Of a stretch of DNA of 64,000 bases, positions 26,440-34,883 are shown one piece after another. The stretch lies in assembly GCF_039941015.1 (NCBI RefSeq), contig NZ_JBDVFI010000020.1; one strand, written 5' to 3'. The DNA comes from Sedimentitalea sp039941015. Its GTDB lineage: Bacteria; Pseudomonadota; Alphaproteobacteria; Rhodobacterales; Rhodobacteraceae. Positions within the stretch are counted from its first letter, which is position 1, and each line of letters begins with the position of its first letter. The notes beneath the pieces are model-generated. The model ran no database searches and had not been told where the DNA came from. It saw nothing but the letters and a program-made list of their open reading frames with translations. The translations under genes were made by a program, and so were the position numbers.

Positions 26440-26638
26440 GTTCCGTGAGTGGTGGCTTTAGCCTGGGAACATCGGGAAACGACCCTTGATATTACAAGGC
26501 TCTCTTACCTGTCCGGCTCGTGCGTGTATTGTTCCACGTATTGGGCCGGAATCTTTGAGTAGCCCCTTCCATCCCCATAGAATCGGGGCGTTCAATTGAT
26601 TGGAGCCGCGCAGTGTTGAGCGCGGCTCCGTCTTTTTT
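26440..26638 (+). ncRNA. Candidate structured small RNA or long 3' UTR
   Basis: Between the luxR stop and the terminator lies about 260 bp with no convincing gene but several stems. These are GGCT-TTA-AGCC-like pairing around 26455-26472, a nested stem TCCGGC/GCCGGA enclosing CGTG/CACG at about 26512-26555, and a CCCC/GGGG hairpin at about 26562-26590. A strong intrinsic terminator ends the region. No known family (6S, SRP, tmRNA) could be recognised. The 5' end is a guess; I saw no convincing promoter. Confidence 0.35.
26602..26638 (+). terminator. Rho-independent terminator
   Basis: A perfect 10-bp stem (GGAGCCGCGC with GCGCGGCTCC), an 8-base loop and a T-rich tail (GTCTTTTTT). It ends transcription from the aroQ-luxR side, or a small RNA, about 260 bp past the luxR stop. 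Confidence 0.9.
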
Positions 26639-26707
26639 CGCCCATGACCTAACCAACTCCTGCGACGTCAATTTGGCTCGCTATCGATGTCATATCTCGG
26701 AAATAGA

Positions 26708-26742
26708 AAAGGCCCGCCCGGCGCAGTGCCAGGCGGGCCTTT
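26708..26742 (-). terminator. Terminator of the rpsB-tsf operon
   Basis: An 11-bp stem (AAAGGCCCGCC with GGCGGGCCTTT) and a 13-base loop, 21 bp after the tsf stop. On the minus strand it ends in CCTTTTCTA. The symmetric A/T flanks could also stop transcription from the plus strand. Confidence 0.88.
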
Positions 26743-26762
26743 CAATCAATAGAGAATGGGGA

Positions 26763-27638
26763 TCAGCCTTGAACGGCCTTGGCCACTTCGCTGGCGAAAT
26801 CCTCTTCCTTCTTCTCGATGCCTTCGCCCACTTCGAGGCGAACGAAACCAGAAATCGTGGCGCCGGCTTCTTTTGCCGCTTCACCGACGGTCAGGTCAGG
26901 GTTCACCACGAACTGCTGGTTCAGCAGCGTAGATTCGGCGACGAACTTTTTCATCCGGCCAATGATCATCTTTTCGATAACCTGCTCGGGCTTGCCGCTC
27001 TCGCGTGCAATGTCCATCTGAACCTGCTTTTCTTTCTCGACAACAGCAGGGTCCATGCCTTCTTCGCTCAGCGCGGCGGGGTTCACAGCAGCGATGTGCA
27101 TCGCCACCTGCTTGCCAAACGCCTCGTCGCCGCCTGACTGTGCAACCAGAACGCCGATCTTGCCCATACCGGGGGCTGCTGCGTTGTGAACGTAGGACAC
27201 GACAGCGTCGCCTTCGATGGCAGACATCCGGCGAACCGACATGTTCTCGCCGATGGTGGCGATCTTGTCTGTGATGACATCGGCAACCGGTTTGCCACCC
27301 ATGTCAGCCGCTTTCAGCGCTTCGATGTCAGACACGCCAAGAGCAGTGCGGGCGATGCCACTGACCATTTCCTGGAATTCGGCGTTTTTGCCGACAAAGT
27401 CTGTTTCCGAGTTCACTTCGACTGCAACGCCTTTGCCGCCGTCTACGACAACAGCGACCAGACCTTCGGCAGCAACACGACCGGATTTCTTGGCGGCTTT
27501 TGCCAGACCTTTGGTGCGCAGCCAATCAACGGCGGCGTCCATGTCGCCATCGGTTTCGGTCAGCGCCTTCTTGGCGTCCATCATGCCCGCGCCGGTGCTG
27601 TCGCGCAGTTCCTTTACCATAGATGCGGTAATTGCCAT
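26763..27638 (-). CDS. tsf: Elongation factor Ts
   Basis: A 291-residue guanine-nucleotide exchange factor for EF-Tu. It opens with ITASMVKELRDSTGAGMMDAKKAL, the UBA-like N-terminal domain. The EF-Tu contact TDFVGKN lies near residue 80, followed by two core domains and a C-terminal segment ending KKEEDFASEVAK. Length is normal for the class (about 290). GGAGAGCC precedes the ATG. It is downstream of rpsB with 105 bp containing two hairpins, and is followed by a strong terminator. Confidence 0.97.
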   Translation of the reverse strand: MAITASMVKELRDSTGAGMMDAKKALTETDGDMDAAVDWLRTKGLAKAAKKSGRVAAEGLVAVVVDGGKGVAVEVNSETDFVGKNAEFQEMVSGIARTALGVSDIEALKAADMGGKPVADVITDKIATIGENMSVRRMSAIEGDAVVSYVHNAAAPGMGKIGVLVAQSGGDEAFGKQVAMHIAAVNPAALSEEGMDPAVVEKEKQVQMDIARESGKPEQVIEKMIIGRMKKFVAESTLLNQQFVVNPDLTVGEAAKEAGATISGFVRLEVGEGIEKKEEDFASEVAKAVQG

Positions 27639-27675
27639 GTTCGGCTCTCCTGTTCAGGAATTTTCAACGGGTGCA

Positions 27676-27735
27676 GCGCGAGCTATACTCGCGCCGCATT
27701 TCAGGTTCATGTCAGACCACCGCAAAAAACGGTGG
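27676..27735 (-). other. Two hairpins between rpsB and tsf
   Basis: Two perfect inverted repeats lie in the 105-bp gap: GCGCGAG/CTCGCGC with a 5-base loop (27676-27694) and CCACCG/CGGTGG with a 7-base A-run loop (27717-27735; T-rich on the transcript strand). They could set the ratio of S2 to EF-Ts by partial termination or mRNA processing. Confidence 0.6.
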
Positions 27736-27743
27736 CAAACCGA

Positions 27744-28622
27744 TCAGCTGCCTTTGGCGGCTTTTTCCAGAGTCTTTGCTGTGGACTCGATGTCCATCGG
27801 GGCGTCTTTTGCCATGGCGTCGTTCGACACGGTCTCGCTCGATGCACCACCAACTTCAACACCAGCAGGTTCAGCAACGGCTTCTTCAACCGGTGCTTCT
27901 TCCATGGCGCCCAGATCCACGCCTGCGGCACCAAGCTGTGCCGACATGCCGTCCAGTGCGGCGCGCGCGGCCAGATCGCAATAAAGCGAAATCGCACGAG
28001 CAGCGTCGTCATTGCCCGGAATGACAAAGTCGACGCCATCGGGGGAACAGTTGGTATCGACGATCGCGACAACCGGGATGCCCAGCTTGTTCGCTTCGGC
28101 AATGGCGAGCGCCTCTTTCTTGACGTCGATCACGAACAACAGGTCGGGTGTGCCGCCCATTTCGCGAATGCCGCCCAGCGAGGCTTCCAATTTGCCCTGA
28201 TCGCGCTCCATGCCAAGACGCTCTTTCTTGGTCAGGCCCTCGGCGCCAGTTTCCATCTGCTCGTCGATGTGCTTCAGGCGCTGGATCGATTTGGACACGG
28301 TCTGCCAGTTGGTGAGCGTGCCGCCCAGCCAACGGTGGTTCATGTAATACTGCGCTGATTTCTCGGCGGCTTCGGCGATGGGCTGGCTGGCCTGACGCTT
28401 GGTGCCGACGAACAGAACGCGCCCACCTTTGGCGACGGTGTCACGGATGACCTGCAACGCCTGATCCAGCATCGGAACAGTCTGCGTCAGGTCCATGATG
28501 TGAATGCCGTTACGTGCGCCATATATGTAATGCGCCATACGCGGGTTCCAGCGCTGTGTCTGGTGACCAAAGTGTACGCCTGCTTCCAGCAGCTGGCGCA
28601 TGGAGAACTCGGGAAGAGCCAT
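27744..28622 (-). CDS. rpsB: 30S ribosomal protein S2
   Basis: A 292-residue S2 with the classic start FSMRQLLEAGVHFGHQTQRWNP, GGTLTNWQTV, DLLFVIDVKKEALAIAEANKL, and IPVVAIVDTN. The core ends near residue 235. The remaining roughly 55 residues are an Ala/Glu/Val-rich acidic tail seen in some alphaproteobacterial S2 proteins. AAGGAAAACGAGC lies upstream of the ATG. First gene of rpsB-tsf, divergent from ugpB. Confidence 0.97.
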   Translation of the reverse strand: MALPEFSMRQLLEAGVHFGHQTQRWNPRMAHYIYGARNGIHIMDLTQTVPMLDQALQVIRDTVAKGGRVLFVGTKRQASQPIAEAAEKSAQYYMNHRWLGGTLTNWQTVSKSIQRLKHIDEQMETGAEGLTKKERLGMERDQGKLEASLGGIREMGGTPDLLFVIDVKKEALAIAEANKLGIPVVAIVDTNCSPDGVDFVIPGNDDAARAISLYCDLAARAALDGMSAQLGAAGVDLGAMEEAPVEEAVAEPAGVEVGGASSETVSNDAMAKDAPMDIESTAKTLEKAAKGS

Positions 28623-28906
28623 GCTCGTTTTCCTTTCCGGTTTGATCCTCGGCGGGGGTCTCGACGCGAATGCGCCAACCGGCGGACCTTTGGGGATGTC
28701 TCCCCCATCGGCCCAACCCCGCCTGCGGGTTGAATGTGGGGGCCATACTGCAGGATGAACCGGGGTGCAAGCCCCTTCGCATTATGGCTTCGATCCGCTC
28801 GTGTATTTGCCTACTTCGCGGGATCCCGAGGCCGCAATGTTGTTTCGCGAGAACCGGCGGCATCACGTGACGTCAAGCGTGAGCAATTTCACGATCTCCG
28901 GATCGG
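28623..28906 (-). promoter_or_regulatory. rpsB 5' leader with multiple inverted repeats
   Basis: No gene is seen here. On the minus strand the 5' side of rpsB has stacked G+C-rich stems: GGGG-CTTGCA-CCCC near 28761-28775, an AACCCGC/GCGGGTT stem near 28718-28735, GGGGAGACATCCCC near 28695-28710, and a distal GCGTCGAGACC arm near 28655. This fits an autoregulatory leader of the kind S2 uses in other bacteria, but no known consensus could be matched by eye. The rest of the 367-bp divergent gap holds the ugp promoter. Confidence 0.4.
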
Positions 28907-28924
28907 TTGTCGTAAAACTGTTGT
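28907..28924 (+). promoter_or_regulatory. Pho box upstream of ugpB
   Basis: Two 7-bp direct repeats, TTGTCGT and CTGTTGT, are separated by AAAA, an 11-bp period, as in the PhoB consensus (CTGTCAT, 4 A/T bases, CTGTCAT). It lies 66 bp before the ugpB ATG. A TAGGCT sequence at 28943-28948 could be the -10 element. PhoB control fits the glycerol-3-phosphate importer downstream. Confidence 0.65.
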
Positions 28925-28989
28925 CAGAATCGCGCAGGTGGCTAGGCTATGAAACATCGAACCAAAATAAATTCCTTGGGGGGAAAGCC

Positions 28990-30300
28990 ATGAAAATCAA
29001 AACTTTGCTCGCTGCCGCAGCGTCAACGTTAGCGCTATCCAATGGCGCTTGGGCGCAGACCGAAATCCAATGGTGGCACGCATTCACCGGACGACTTGGC
29101 GAACTTCTCGCCGAGCAGATCGAAACCTTCAACGCCAGCCAGTCCGACTATGTTGTTGTCGGAAACCACAAGGGTAACTATTCGGAAACGCTGAATGCCG
29201 GTATCGCCGCGTTCCGCGCGGGCGAGCAGCCGCAGATCCTGATGGTGTTCGAAGTTGGCACCGCCACGATGATGGCCGCAGAGGGTGCCATCAAACCGGT
29301 TTACGAAGTGATGGCCGAAGGCGGCGCACCATTTGACCCGGATGGGTATCTGGGCCCGGTCAAAGGGTATTACACCACCACCGATGGCCAGATGCTGTCG
29401 CTGCCCTATAACTCTTCGACCCCGGTTCTCTGGGTGAATCGCGACGCGCTGTCGGGTGCCGGACTTGATCCCGACATGGACCTTTCCACGTGGCAAAAGG
29501 TCGGAGAAGCGCTGGATGCGCTGAAGGAATCGGGACATGAATGCCCCCTGACCACCGCATGGCAGAGCTGGATCCATCTCGAAAACTTCAGCACATGGCA
29601 CAACCAGCCGTTTGCCAGTCAGGAGAACGGCTATGCCGGGCTTGATACCGAACTCACTCTGAACGGGCCGGTACAGGTTCAGCATATCCAGCAGATGGGT
29701 GATTGGGCCAAGGACGGCAAGTTCATCTACAACGGTCGCCGCAACGAAGGCGGGGCGAACTTCCGCGCCGGTGAATGTGCACTTTTTACTGAATCCTCTG
29801 CCGGATACGCTGGGATCAAGGCCGAAGCCGAATTCGATTTTGAAATCCGGCCACTGCCCTATTGGGAAGGTGTCGAAGGCGCTCCGCAAAACACAATCAT
29901 CGGTGGCTCTTCGCTCTGGGTTCTGGCTGGTCACGATCCCGAAGAATACGAAGGTGTTGCGGAATTCCTAAGCTTCCTGTCGACATCTGACATTCAGGCG
30001 AAATGGCATCAGGACACCGGCTATCTGCCGATCACTCTGGCCGCCGCCGAACAGACCAAGGACGAAGGGTTCTATGACGCCAATCCCGGCACCGACATCG
30101 CCATTCTGCAGATGACCGGTGCAGAACCTACGCCAAACTCCAAAGGGTTGCGCCTTGGTAGCTTTGATCAGATCCGAGGCATCATCGACGAAGAGCTCGA
30201 GGCCGTGTGGGCCGGTGACAAGGACGCACAGGCGGCCTTGGACAGCGCGGTCGAGCGTGGCAACCAATTGCTGCGTCGCTTTGAGCAGGCCAACCAATAA
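28990..30300 (+). CDS. ugpB: sn-Glycerol-3-phosphate ABC transporter, substrate-binding protein
   Basis: A 436-residue periplasmic binding protein of the UgpB type. It has a Sec signal peptide (KIKTLLAAAASTLALSNG, cleavage after AWA near residue 22), then EIQWWHAFTGRLGELL and YVVVGNHKGNYSETLNAGIAAFR, the UgpB-specific start of the mature protein. GGGGGGAAA precedes ATG 28990. A Pho box lies 66 bp upstream. First gene of ugpBAEC, for uptake of glycerol-3-phosphate and glycerophosphodiesters as phosphate source. Confidence 0.94.
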   Translation: MKIKTLLAAAASTLALSNGAWAQTEIQWWHAFTGRLGELLAEQIETFNASQSDYVVVGNHKGNYSETLNAGIAAFRAGEQPQILMVFEVGTATMMAAEGAIKPVYEVMAEGGAPFDPDGYLGPVKGYYTTTDGQMLSLPYNSSTPVLWVNRDALSGAGLDPDMDLSTWQKVGEALDALKESGHECPLTTAWQSWIHLENFSTWHNQPFASQENGYAGLDTELTLNGPVQVQHIQQMGDWAKDGKFIYNGRRNEGGANFRAGECALFTESSAGYAGIKAEAEFDFEIRPLPYWEGVEGAPQNTIIGGSSLWVLAGHDPEEYEGVAEFLSFLSTSDIQAKWHQDTGYLPITLAAAEQTKDEGFYDANPGTDIAILQMTGAEPTPNSKGLRLGSFDQIRGIIDEELEAVWAGDKDAQAALDSAVERGNQLLRRFEQANQ

Positions 30301-30320
30301 TCACCGTCAAGAACAACTGC

Positions 30321-30344
30321 TGCGCCCGGATGCAACCGGGCGCA
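30321..30344 (+). other. Intercistronic hairpin between ugpB and ugpA
   Basis: A perfect 9-bp stem TGCGCCCGG/CCGGGCGCA with a 6-base loop, 20 bp after the ugpB stop. No U-run follows, so mRNA 3'-end protection of ugpB or partial termination is likely. Same position and type as the hairpin after the Liv binding-protein gene. Confidence 0.7.
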
Positions 30345-30423
30345 CAGATCAATAACCCATTGGGCAAGATGTCGACCGATACGTTTGGTCAAAATCCCCT
30401 GCCCCAACACTGATCGAAGCCGA

Positions 30424-31305
30424 ATGGAAAAGCGCGTAACCTTCAAAGGCTGGCTACTCCCGCTCCTGCTGCTTTTGCCGCAAGTGATCATCACGGCGGT
30501 CTTCTTCTTTTATCCCGCCGGTCAGGCGGTCTGGCAGTCGCTGTTCATACCCGACCCCTTTGGCCTCAAATCCCAGTTCGTGGGGCTTGGTAACTTCGAA
30601 TATCTGTTTGGCGATCCATACTATCGCGCATCGTTCGTGACGACGGCGGTGTTTTCGGGGCTGGTCACAGTCGTGTCGATGGGCATGGCGCTCTATCTCG
30701 CCCTCCTGGCGGATCGGCTGATCAAGGGTGCGGGCACCTATCGTACATTGCTGATCTGGCCATATGCGGTTGCCCCGGCAGTCGCGGGTGTGCTGTGGCT
30801 CTTCATGTTCAACACCCGGGTTGGGGTTGTTTCCTGGTATCTGGGCCTGCTTGGGTATGACTGGAACCATGTGCTGAACCAGACCGAGGCCATGGGCCTT
30901 GTCGTCGCCGCCTCTAGCTGGGGGCGGATCAGCTATAACTTTCTGTTCTTCCTTGCGGGGCTGCAGGCGATCCCGCGTTCAGTGATCGAGGCCGCGGCCA
31001 TCGATGGCGCACGTTTCTGGACACGGTTCAGAACGATTGTCTGGCCGCTATTGTCGCCGACGACGTTTTTCCTGCTGGTCGTAAACATCGTCTATGCGTT
31101 CTTTGAAACCTTTGGGGTGATCCACACCATCACCAGCGGCGGGCCGCAGCAGGCCACCACGATCCTAGTCTACAAGGTTTATGCCGATGGGTTCGTCGGT
31201 CAGGATCTGGGCAGTTCAGCCGCCCAATCAGTGGTCCTTCTGGTGGTTGTCGGCCTGCTGACCATCATCCAGTTCAAATTCATCGAACGTCGGGTGCATT
31301 ACTGA
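30424..31305 (+). CDS. ugpA: sn-Glycerol-3-phosphate ABC transporter permease UgpA
   Basis: A 293-residue MalF-like permease with about six membrane segments. The EAA loop is visible as IEAAAIDGARFWTRFRTIVWPLL near residue 194, and the C-terminal part has TSGGPQQATTILVYKVYADGF, typical of UgpA. ATG 30424 was chosen; a longer frame adds 13 unrelated residues. Its stop overlaps the ugpE start by one base (TGATG). Confidence 0.94.
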   Translation: MEKRVTFKGWLLPLLLLLPQVIITAVFFFYPAGQAVWQSLFIPDPFGLKSQFVGLGNFEYLFGDPYYRASFVTTAVFSGLVTVVSMGMALYLALLADRLIKGAGTYRTLLIWPYAVAPAVAGVLWLFMFNTRVGVVSWYLGLLGYDWNHVLNQTEAMGLVVAASSWGRISYNFLFFLAGLQAIPRSVIEAAAIDGARFWTRFRTIVWPLLSPTTFFLLVVNIVYAFFETFGVIHTITSGGPQQATTILVYKVYADGFVGQDLGSSAAQSVVLLVVVGLLTIIQFKFIERRVHY

Positions 31306-32159
31306 TGGCAGAGCGCACAGGCATGGTCGAAACGCGCGGCGCAGGTCTCTGGCTGACCCATGCGGGTCTGATCGTTGGCGTTCTGATCATCTTTTTCCCG
31401 ATCTGGCTGGCCTTCGTCGCATCTACCGTCACCCAACCCGAGATTACGCAGCCACCGATGCCGCTTTGGCCGGGCGATCAGTTCTTTCAGAACTACCGCG
31501 ATGCTCTGTTCTCTGGCGTGAACGCACCCGTCCTGCGGATGCTGGCAAATTCACTGGTCATGGCGATGGGCATTGCGCTTGGCAAAATCCTCATCTCACT
31601 GCTTTCGGCCTTTGCCATCGTCTATTTCCGCTTTCCCGGACGGCGGCTGTTCTTCTGGCTGATCTTTCTCACCCTCATGCTGCCAGTCGAAGTGCGCATC
31701 GTCCCCACTTACGAAGTCGTCGCCGGGTTCGGTATGCTCAACAGCTATTCGGGTCTGATCTTTCCGCTGATCGCCAGCGCCACCGCAACCTTCCTGTTCC
31801 GCCAGTTCTTTCTCACGGTTCCGGATGAACTCGCCGAAGCGGCCCGCGTTGACGGAGCAAGGCCAATGCGGTTCTTCTGGGACATCCTGCTCCCGATGAG
31901 CCGCACGAATATCGCGGCTCTCTTCGTAATCCTGTTTATCTATGGCTGGAACCAGTACCTCTGGCCCCTGCTCATCACCACGGATCCGTCAATGAACACG
32001 ATCGTTATGGGCATCAAACAGATGTTTCCATCCGGTGACGACGTCGCCGACTGGCCGGTCATCATGGCCACGTCGATCCTTGCCATGCTGCCCCCGATCA
32101 TCGTGGTGATCAGCATGCAGAACCTGTTTATCCGCGGCCTTGTGGACAGCGAGAAATAA
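31305..32159 (+). CDS. ugpE: sn-Glycerol-3-phosphate ABC transporter permease UgpE
   Basis: A 284-residue MalG-like permease with six predicted membrane segments. It has the EAA loop LAEAARVDGARPMRFFWDILLPMS near residue 180 and the UgpE-type FIYGWNQYLWPLLITTDPSMNTIVMGIKQM. Coupled to ugpA by a one-base overlap; ugpC starts 3 bp later. It forms the membrane channel with UgpA. Confidence 0.95.
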   Translation: MAERTGMVETRGAGLWLTHAGLIVGVLIIFFPIWLAFVASTVTQPEITQPPMPLWPGDQFFQNYRDALFSGVNAPVLRMLANSLVMAMGIALGKILISLLSAFAIVYFRFPGRRLFFWLIFLTLMLPVEVRIVPTYEVVAGFGMLNSYSGLIFPLIASATATFLFRQFFLTVPDELAEAARVDGARPMRFFWDILLPMSRTNIAALFVILFIYGWNQYLWPLLITTDPSMNTIVMGIKQMFPSGDDVADWPVIMATSILAMLPPIIVVISMQNLFIRGLVDSEK

Positions 32160-32162
32160 CTC

Positions 32163-33182
32163 ATGGCAACTCTGAAACTCAGCAACGTCAAGAAACGCTT
32201 TGGCACGACCGAGGTGATCCACGGCGTCGACATCGACATCGCGGATGGCGAGTTCATCGTGATCGTCGGTCCCTCTGGCTGTGGCAAATCCACCTTGCTG
32301 CGAATGGTGGCTGGGCTGGAAACGGTGAGCAGCGGCGACATCGAAATCGAAGGCAAGCGTGTCAATGAACTGGAGCCGATGGACCGCGACATCGCCATGG
32401 TGTTCCAGAACTACGCGCTCTACCCGCATATGAATGTTTTTGACAACATTTCCTATGGTTTGAAGATCGCGAAGGTACCAAAGGACGAAATAGACGGCCG
32501 TGTTGCGACCGCAGCAAAGATGCTGCAACTCGAAGACTACCTGCAACGGAAACCACGCGAACTGTCGGGTGGACAGCGCCAGCGGGTCGCCATGGGACGC
32601 GCCATAGTGCGTAAGCCATCGGTGTTCCTGTTTGACGAACCCTTGTCAAACCTCGATGCCAAGCTTCGCGTTCAGATGCGGCTTGAAATCAAGGCGTTAC
32701 AGAAAGAACTTGGTATCACATCGCTCTATGTAACCCATGATCAGGTCGAGGCGATGACCCTAGCTGACCGCATGATCGTGATGCATGACGGCGTTGCTGA
32801 TCAGATCGGTGCACCGCTTGATGTTTATGCCAACCCGGCCACGCAGTTCGTCGCCGGGTTTATCGGCTCGCCCGCCACCAACTTTGTCCCGCCCGCGTCG
32901 CTTAACACTCCGCGACCAGGCTGCGCGACGGTCGGGGTGCGCCCCGAACATGCCCGCATCGTTCACTCTGGCGAAGGCCATGCAAACGGCATCGTCACGT
33001 TCTCCGAAGCCCTTGGCGCGGAAACCCTGATCCATCTGGCGTTGCCATCCGGCGATCCGTTCACGGTCCGCCAGGATGGCGCGTTGCACGGGCGGCAAGA
33101 AGGCGAGCATTGCGGGATCGACTGGTCACAAGACACCGAGATCCATTTTGACGCGAGCGGTCAGCGGATCCCATCGATCTGA
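32163..33182 (+). CDS. ugpC: sn-Glycerol-3-phosphate ABC transporter ATPase UgpC
   Basis: A 339-residue MalK/UgpC-type ATPase with Walker A GPSGCGKST near residue 37, signature LSGGQRQRVAMGRAIVR near 136, Walker B VFLFDEPLSNLDAKLR, H-loop VTHDQ and a C-terminal regulatory OB-fold (about 240-339) with GVRPEHARI. Last gene of the ugp operon. Its 3' end overlaps the convergent olsA gene by 22 bp. Confidence 0.95.
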   Translation: MATLKLSNVKKRFGTTEVIHGVDIDIADGEFIVIVGPSGCGKSTLLRMVAGLETVSSGDIEIEGKRVNELEPMDRDIAMVFQNYALYPHMNVFDNISYGLKIAKVPKDEIDGRVATAAKMLQLEDYLQRKPRELSGGQRQRVAMGRAIVRKPSVFLFDEPLSNLDAKLRVQMRLEIKALQKELGITSLYVTHDQVEAMTLADRMIVMHDGVADQIGAPLDVYANPATQFVAGFIGSPATNFVPPASLNTPRPGCATVGVRPEHARIVHSGEGHANGIVTFSEALGAETLIHLALPSGDPFTVRQDGALHGRQEGEHCGIDWSQDTEIHFDASGQRIPSI

Positions 33183-34009
33183 TCAGCCAATCTGGCATCA
33201 TGGCAGGCCCGCACCACGCGTTCACAATGCGCGGCAAGTTCCTTGCGACCGGTGAAGTCCGCAACCCGCACCGCCGGATGATAGACCAATTCGACCGACC
33301 CGGGGCGACGCACCGCAAGTGTCTTGAGCAGGTGTTCCGCAAACTCCATGTCCCCCCACCAACCATAGAAGCTAGCGGGTTCCCCCTGTGGCGCATGATA
33401 GATCACGTTCACCGGTTGAATATGGGCCATGTCCCTCAGGTATTCTGTAAAGAACGCAGCGAAAAGCGTTGTTTTAAATGCTAAAATCCGCAACCCATCG
33501 GTTGATGTGCCTTCGGGAAAGAACAACAGCTTGTGTCCGGCCAAAAGCCGTTCTTCAAACAGTTGTGTCTGTTCACGCGCCCGCGCCGGGTTGCGTTCAA
33601 TGAACACGGTTCCGGTCGCCCGCGCCAGCCAACCAATTCCCGGCCAGCTCGCAACTTCTGACTTTGATACAAAGTACACGCGCTTGCGGGCGTTCAGCGC
33701 GAAGATGTCCAGCCACGAAGAGTGATTGGCTACCACGGCGCCATGCTCGGCCATCAACTCGCCCGAGGTCGAAAACCCCATGCCAAGGATGCGAAAGGCA
33801 TTTCGGCAGACGAATTGGGTGATAAAAGGTGTCATTGGTCGCCTAACACAAAACAGTGGCTTTTCGACCAATCGGATCGACAGCAGCAAGATCAGGCAGC
33901 CAAACACAAGGACCGCCAGCGCAGTCCCACGTATTGCCACACGCAGCCAGCCGGACAGACCTATTCGAACCGGATCCGGTTCCGAGCCACTGTCCCAAGT
34001 CGGGTTCAT
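33161..34009 (-). CDS. olsA: Lyso-ornithine-lipid O-acyltransferase (PlsC family)
   Basis: A 282-residue 1-acylglycerol-3-phosphate acyltransferase-fold protein with one N-terminal membrane segment. Its catalytic motif is NHSSWLD near residue 92 (the HX4D box), with FPEGTSTDG near 166. The ATG overlaps the olsB stop by 4 bp. The pairing with OlsB is what points to OlsA, which esterifies the hydroxyl of lyso-ornithine lipid, rather than PlsC. Ornithine lipids replace phospholipids under phosphate limitation in many proteobacteria, matching the neighbouring ugp genes. Confidence 0.88.
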   Translation of the reverse strand: MNPTWDSGSEPDPVRIGLSGWLRVAIRGTALAVLVFGCLILLLSIRLVEKPLFCVRRPMTPFITQFVCRNAFRILGMGFSTSGELMAEHGAVVANHSSWLDIFALNARKRVYFVSKSEVASWPGIGWLARATGTVFIERNPARAREQTQLFEERLLAGHKLLFFPEGTSTDGLRILAFKTTLFAAFFTEYLRDMAHIQPVNVIYHAPQGEPASFYGWWGDMEFAEHLLKTLAVRRPGSVELVYHPAVRVADFTGRKELAAHCERVVRACHDARLADQIDGIR

Positions 34010-34770
34010 TCCGAACGGTCGCCCGAATAGAGCCGCCTTTGGCGGTCATTCATCCGCGCGGTGTCCAGCACAAGGCAAACGTCGGTGGTGTTAAAGGCAT
34101 GGTCAAGATAGGCGCCCTTTCCGACAAACCCGCCGAGCCGCAGATAAGCCTTGATCAATGCAGGCATCTCGACCACGGCACGACGCCGGTCAAGTTGGTC
34201 AGGCGGCACAAGATCCATCCGCTGGAAATGCTCGGGTCGGGCGCGGACCCGCAATTCGGGCGGCGCGAGATGTGCGTGGTTCAGCATCGAAAGCGGTTGG
34301 GCAATCGCCTGAGGATCAGTGCCATGAAAGCTGGCCACGCCGAACAGGATGTCTATGCCGTGTGCCTCGACATATCGTGCCAGCCCGGTCCAGAGATGGT
34401 ACAGTGCCATACCCCCCCGAAAATCGCGATGCAGGCATGACCGGCCAAGCTCAAGCAGTCGGCGACCGGTGGATTTGAGAGGACTCAGATCATATTCGTC
34501 TTCGGAATAGAATTGCCCCGCCCTGATGGCCTGATCATCAGGCATCAACCGATAGACCCCGACCACGCGGTCAGATGGAGTGTGAAAGACCAGCAGGTGA
34601 TCGAAATACGGATCGAATCGGTCGCGCTCCAACCCGTTCTCGTGATCCACAAGCGGGCCGCCGCCTCCGAGTTCGCGCACAAAGACATCATAGCGCAACG
34701 CCTGTGCGGCCCGTCGTTCGGCATCGGTGCTTGCCAGCCTGACGGAAAATTCTGGCGCGGATTCAGGCAT
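34006..34770 (-). CDS. olsB: L-ornithine N-alpha-acyltransferase
   Basis: A 254-residue GNAT-like acyltransferase of the OlsB family that transfers 3-hydroxyacyl from ACP to ornithine, the first step of ornithine-lipid synthesis. Typical segments are AAQALRYDVFVRELG near residue 17, VVGVYRLM, LELGRSCLHRDFRGG and LFGVASFHGTDP. Translationally coupled to olsA (ATGA overlap). The ribosome site is weak and no Pho box was found in the 113 bp upstream. Confidence 0.92.
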   Translation of the reverse strand: MPESAPEFSVRLASTDAERRAAQALRYDVFVRELGGGGPLVDHENGLERDRFDPYFDHLLVFHTPSDRVVGVYRLMPDDQAIRAGQFYSEDEYDLSPLKSTGRRLLELGRSCLHRDFRGGMALYHLWTGLARYVEAHGIDILFGVASFHGTDPQAIAQPLSMLNHAHLAPPELRVRARPEHFQRMDLVPPDQLDRRRAVVEMPALIKAYLRLGGFVGKGAYLDHAFNTTDVCLVLDTARMNDRQRRLYSGDRSE

Positions 34771-34883
34771 TTTCGCTTTGTATCATTGATCCGGAATTCA
34801 GTAGGTGATCAATAGCCTGCACAGCAGTGCATTGGCAACACAGGCGGTGATTGCGCCAGAAATTAACCTTTCGTAAACCGGTT

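Noticed and set aside
33161..34009. General phospholipid PlsC
   Set aside because: Translational coupling to olsB makes lyso-ornithine-lipid acyltransferase the better call, although the fold alone cannot separate them.
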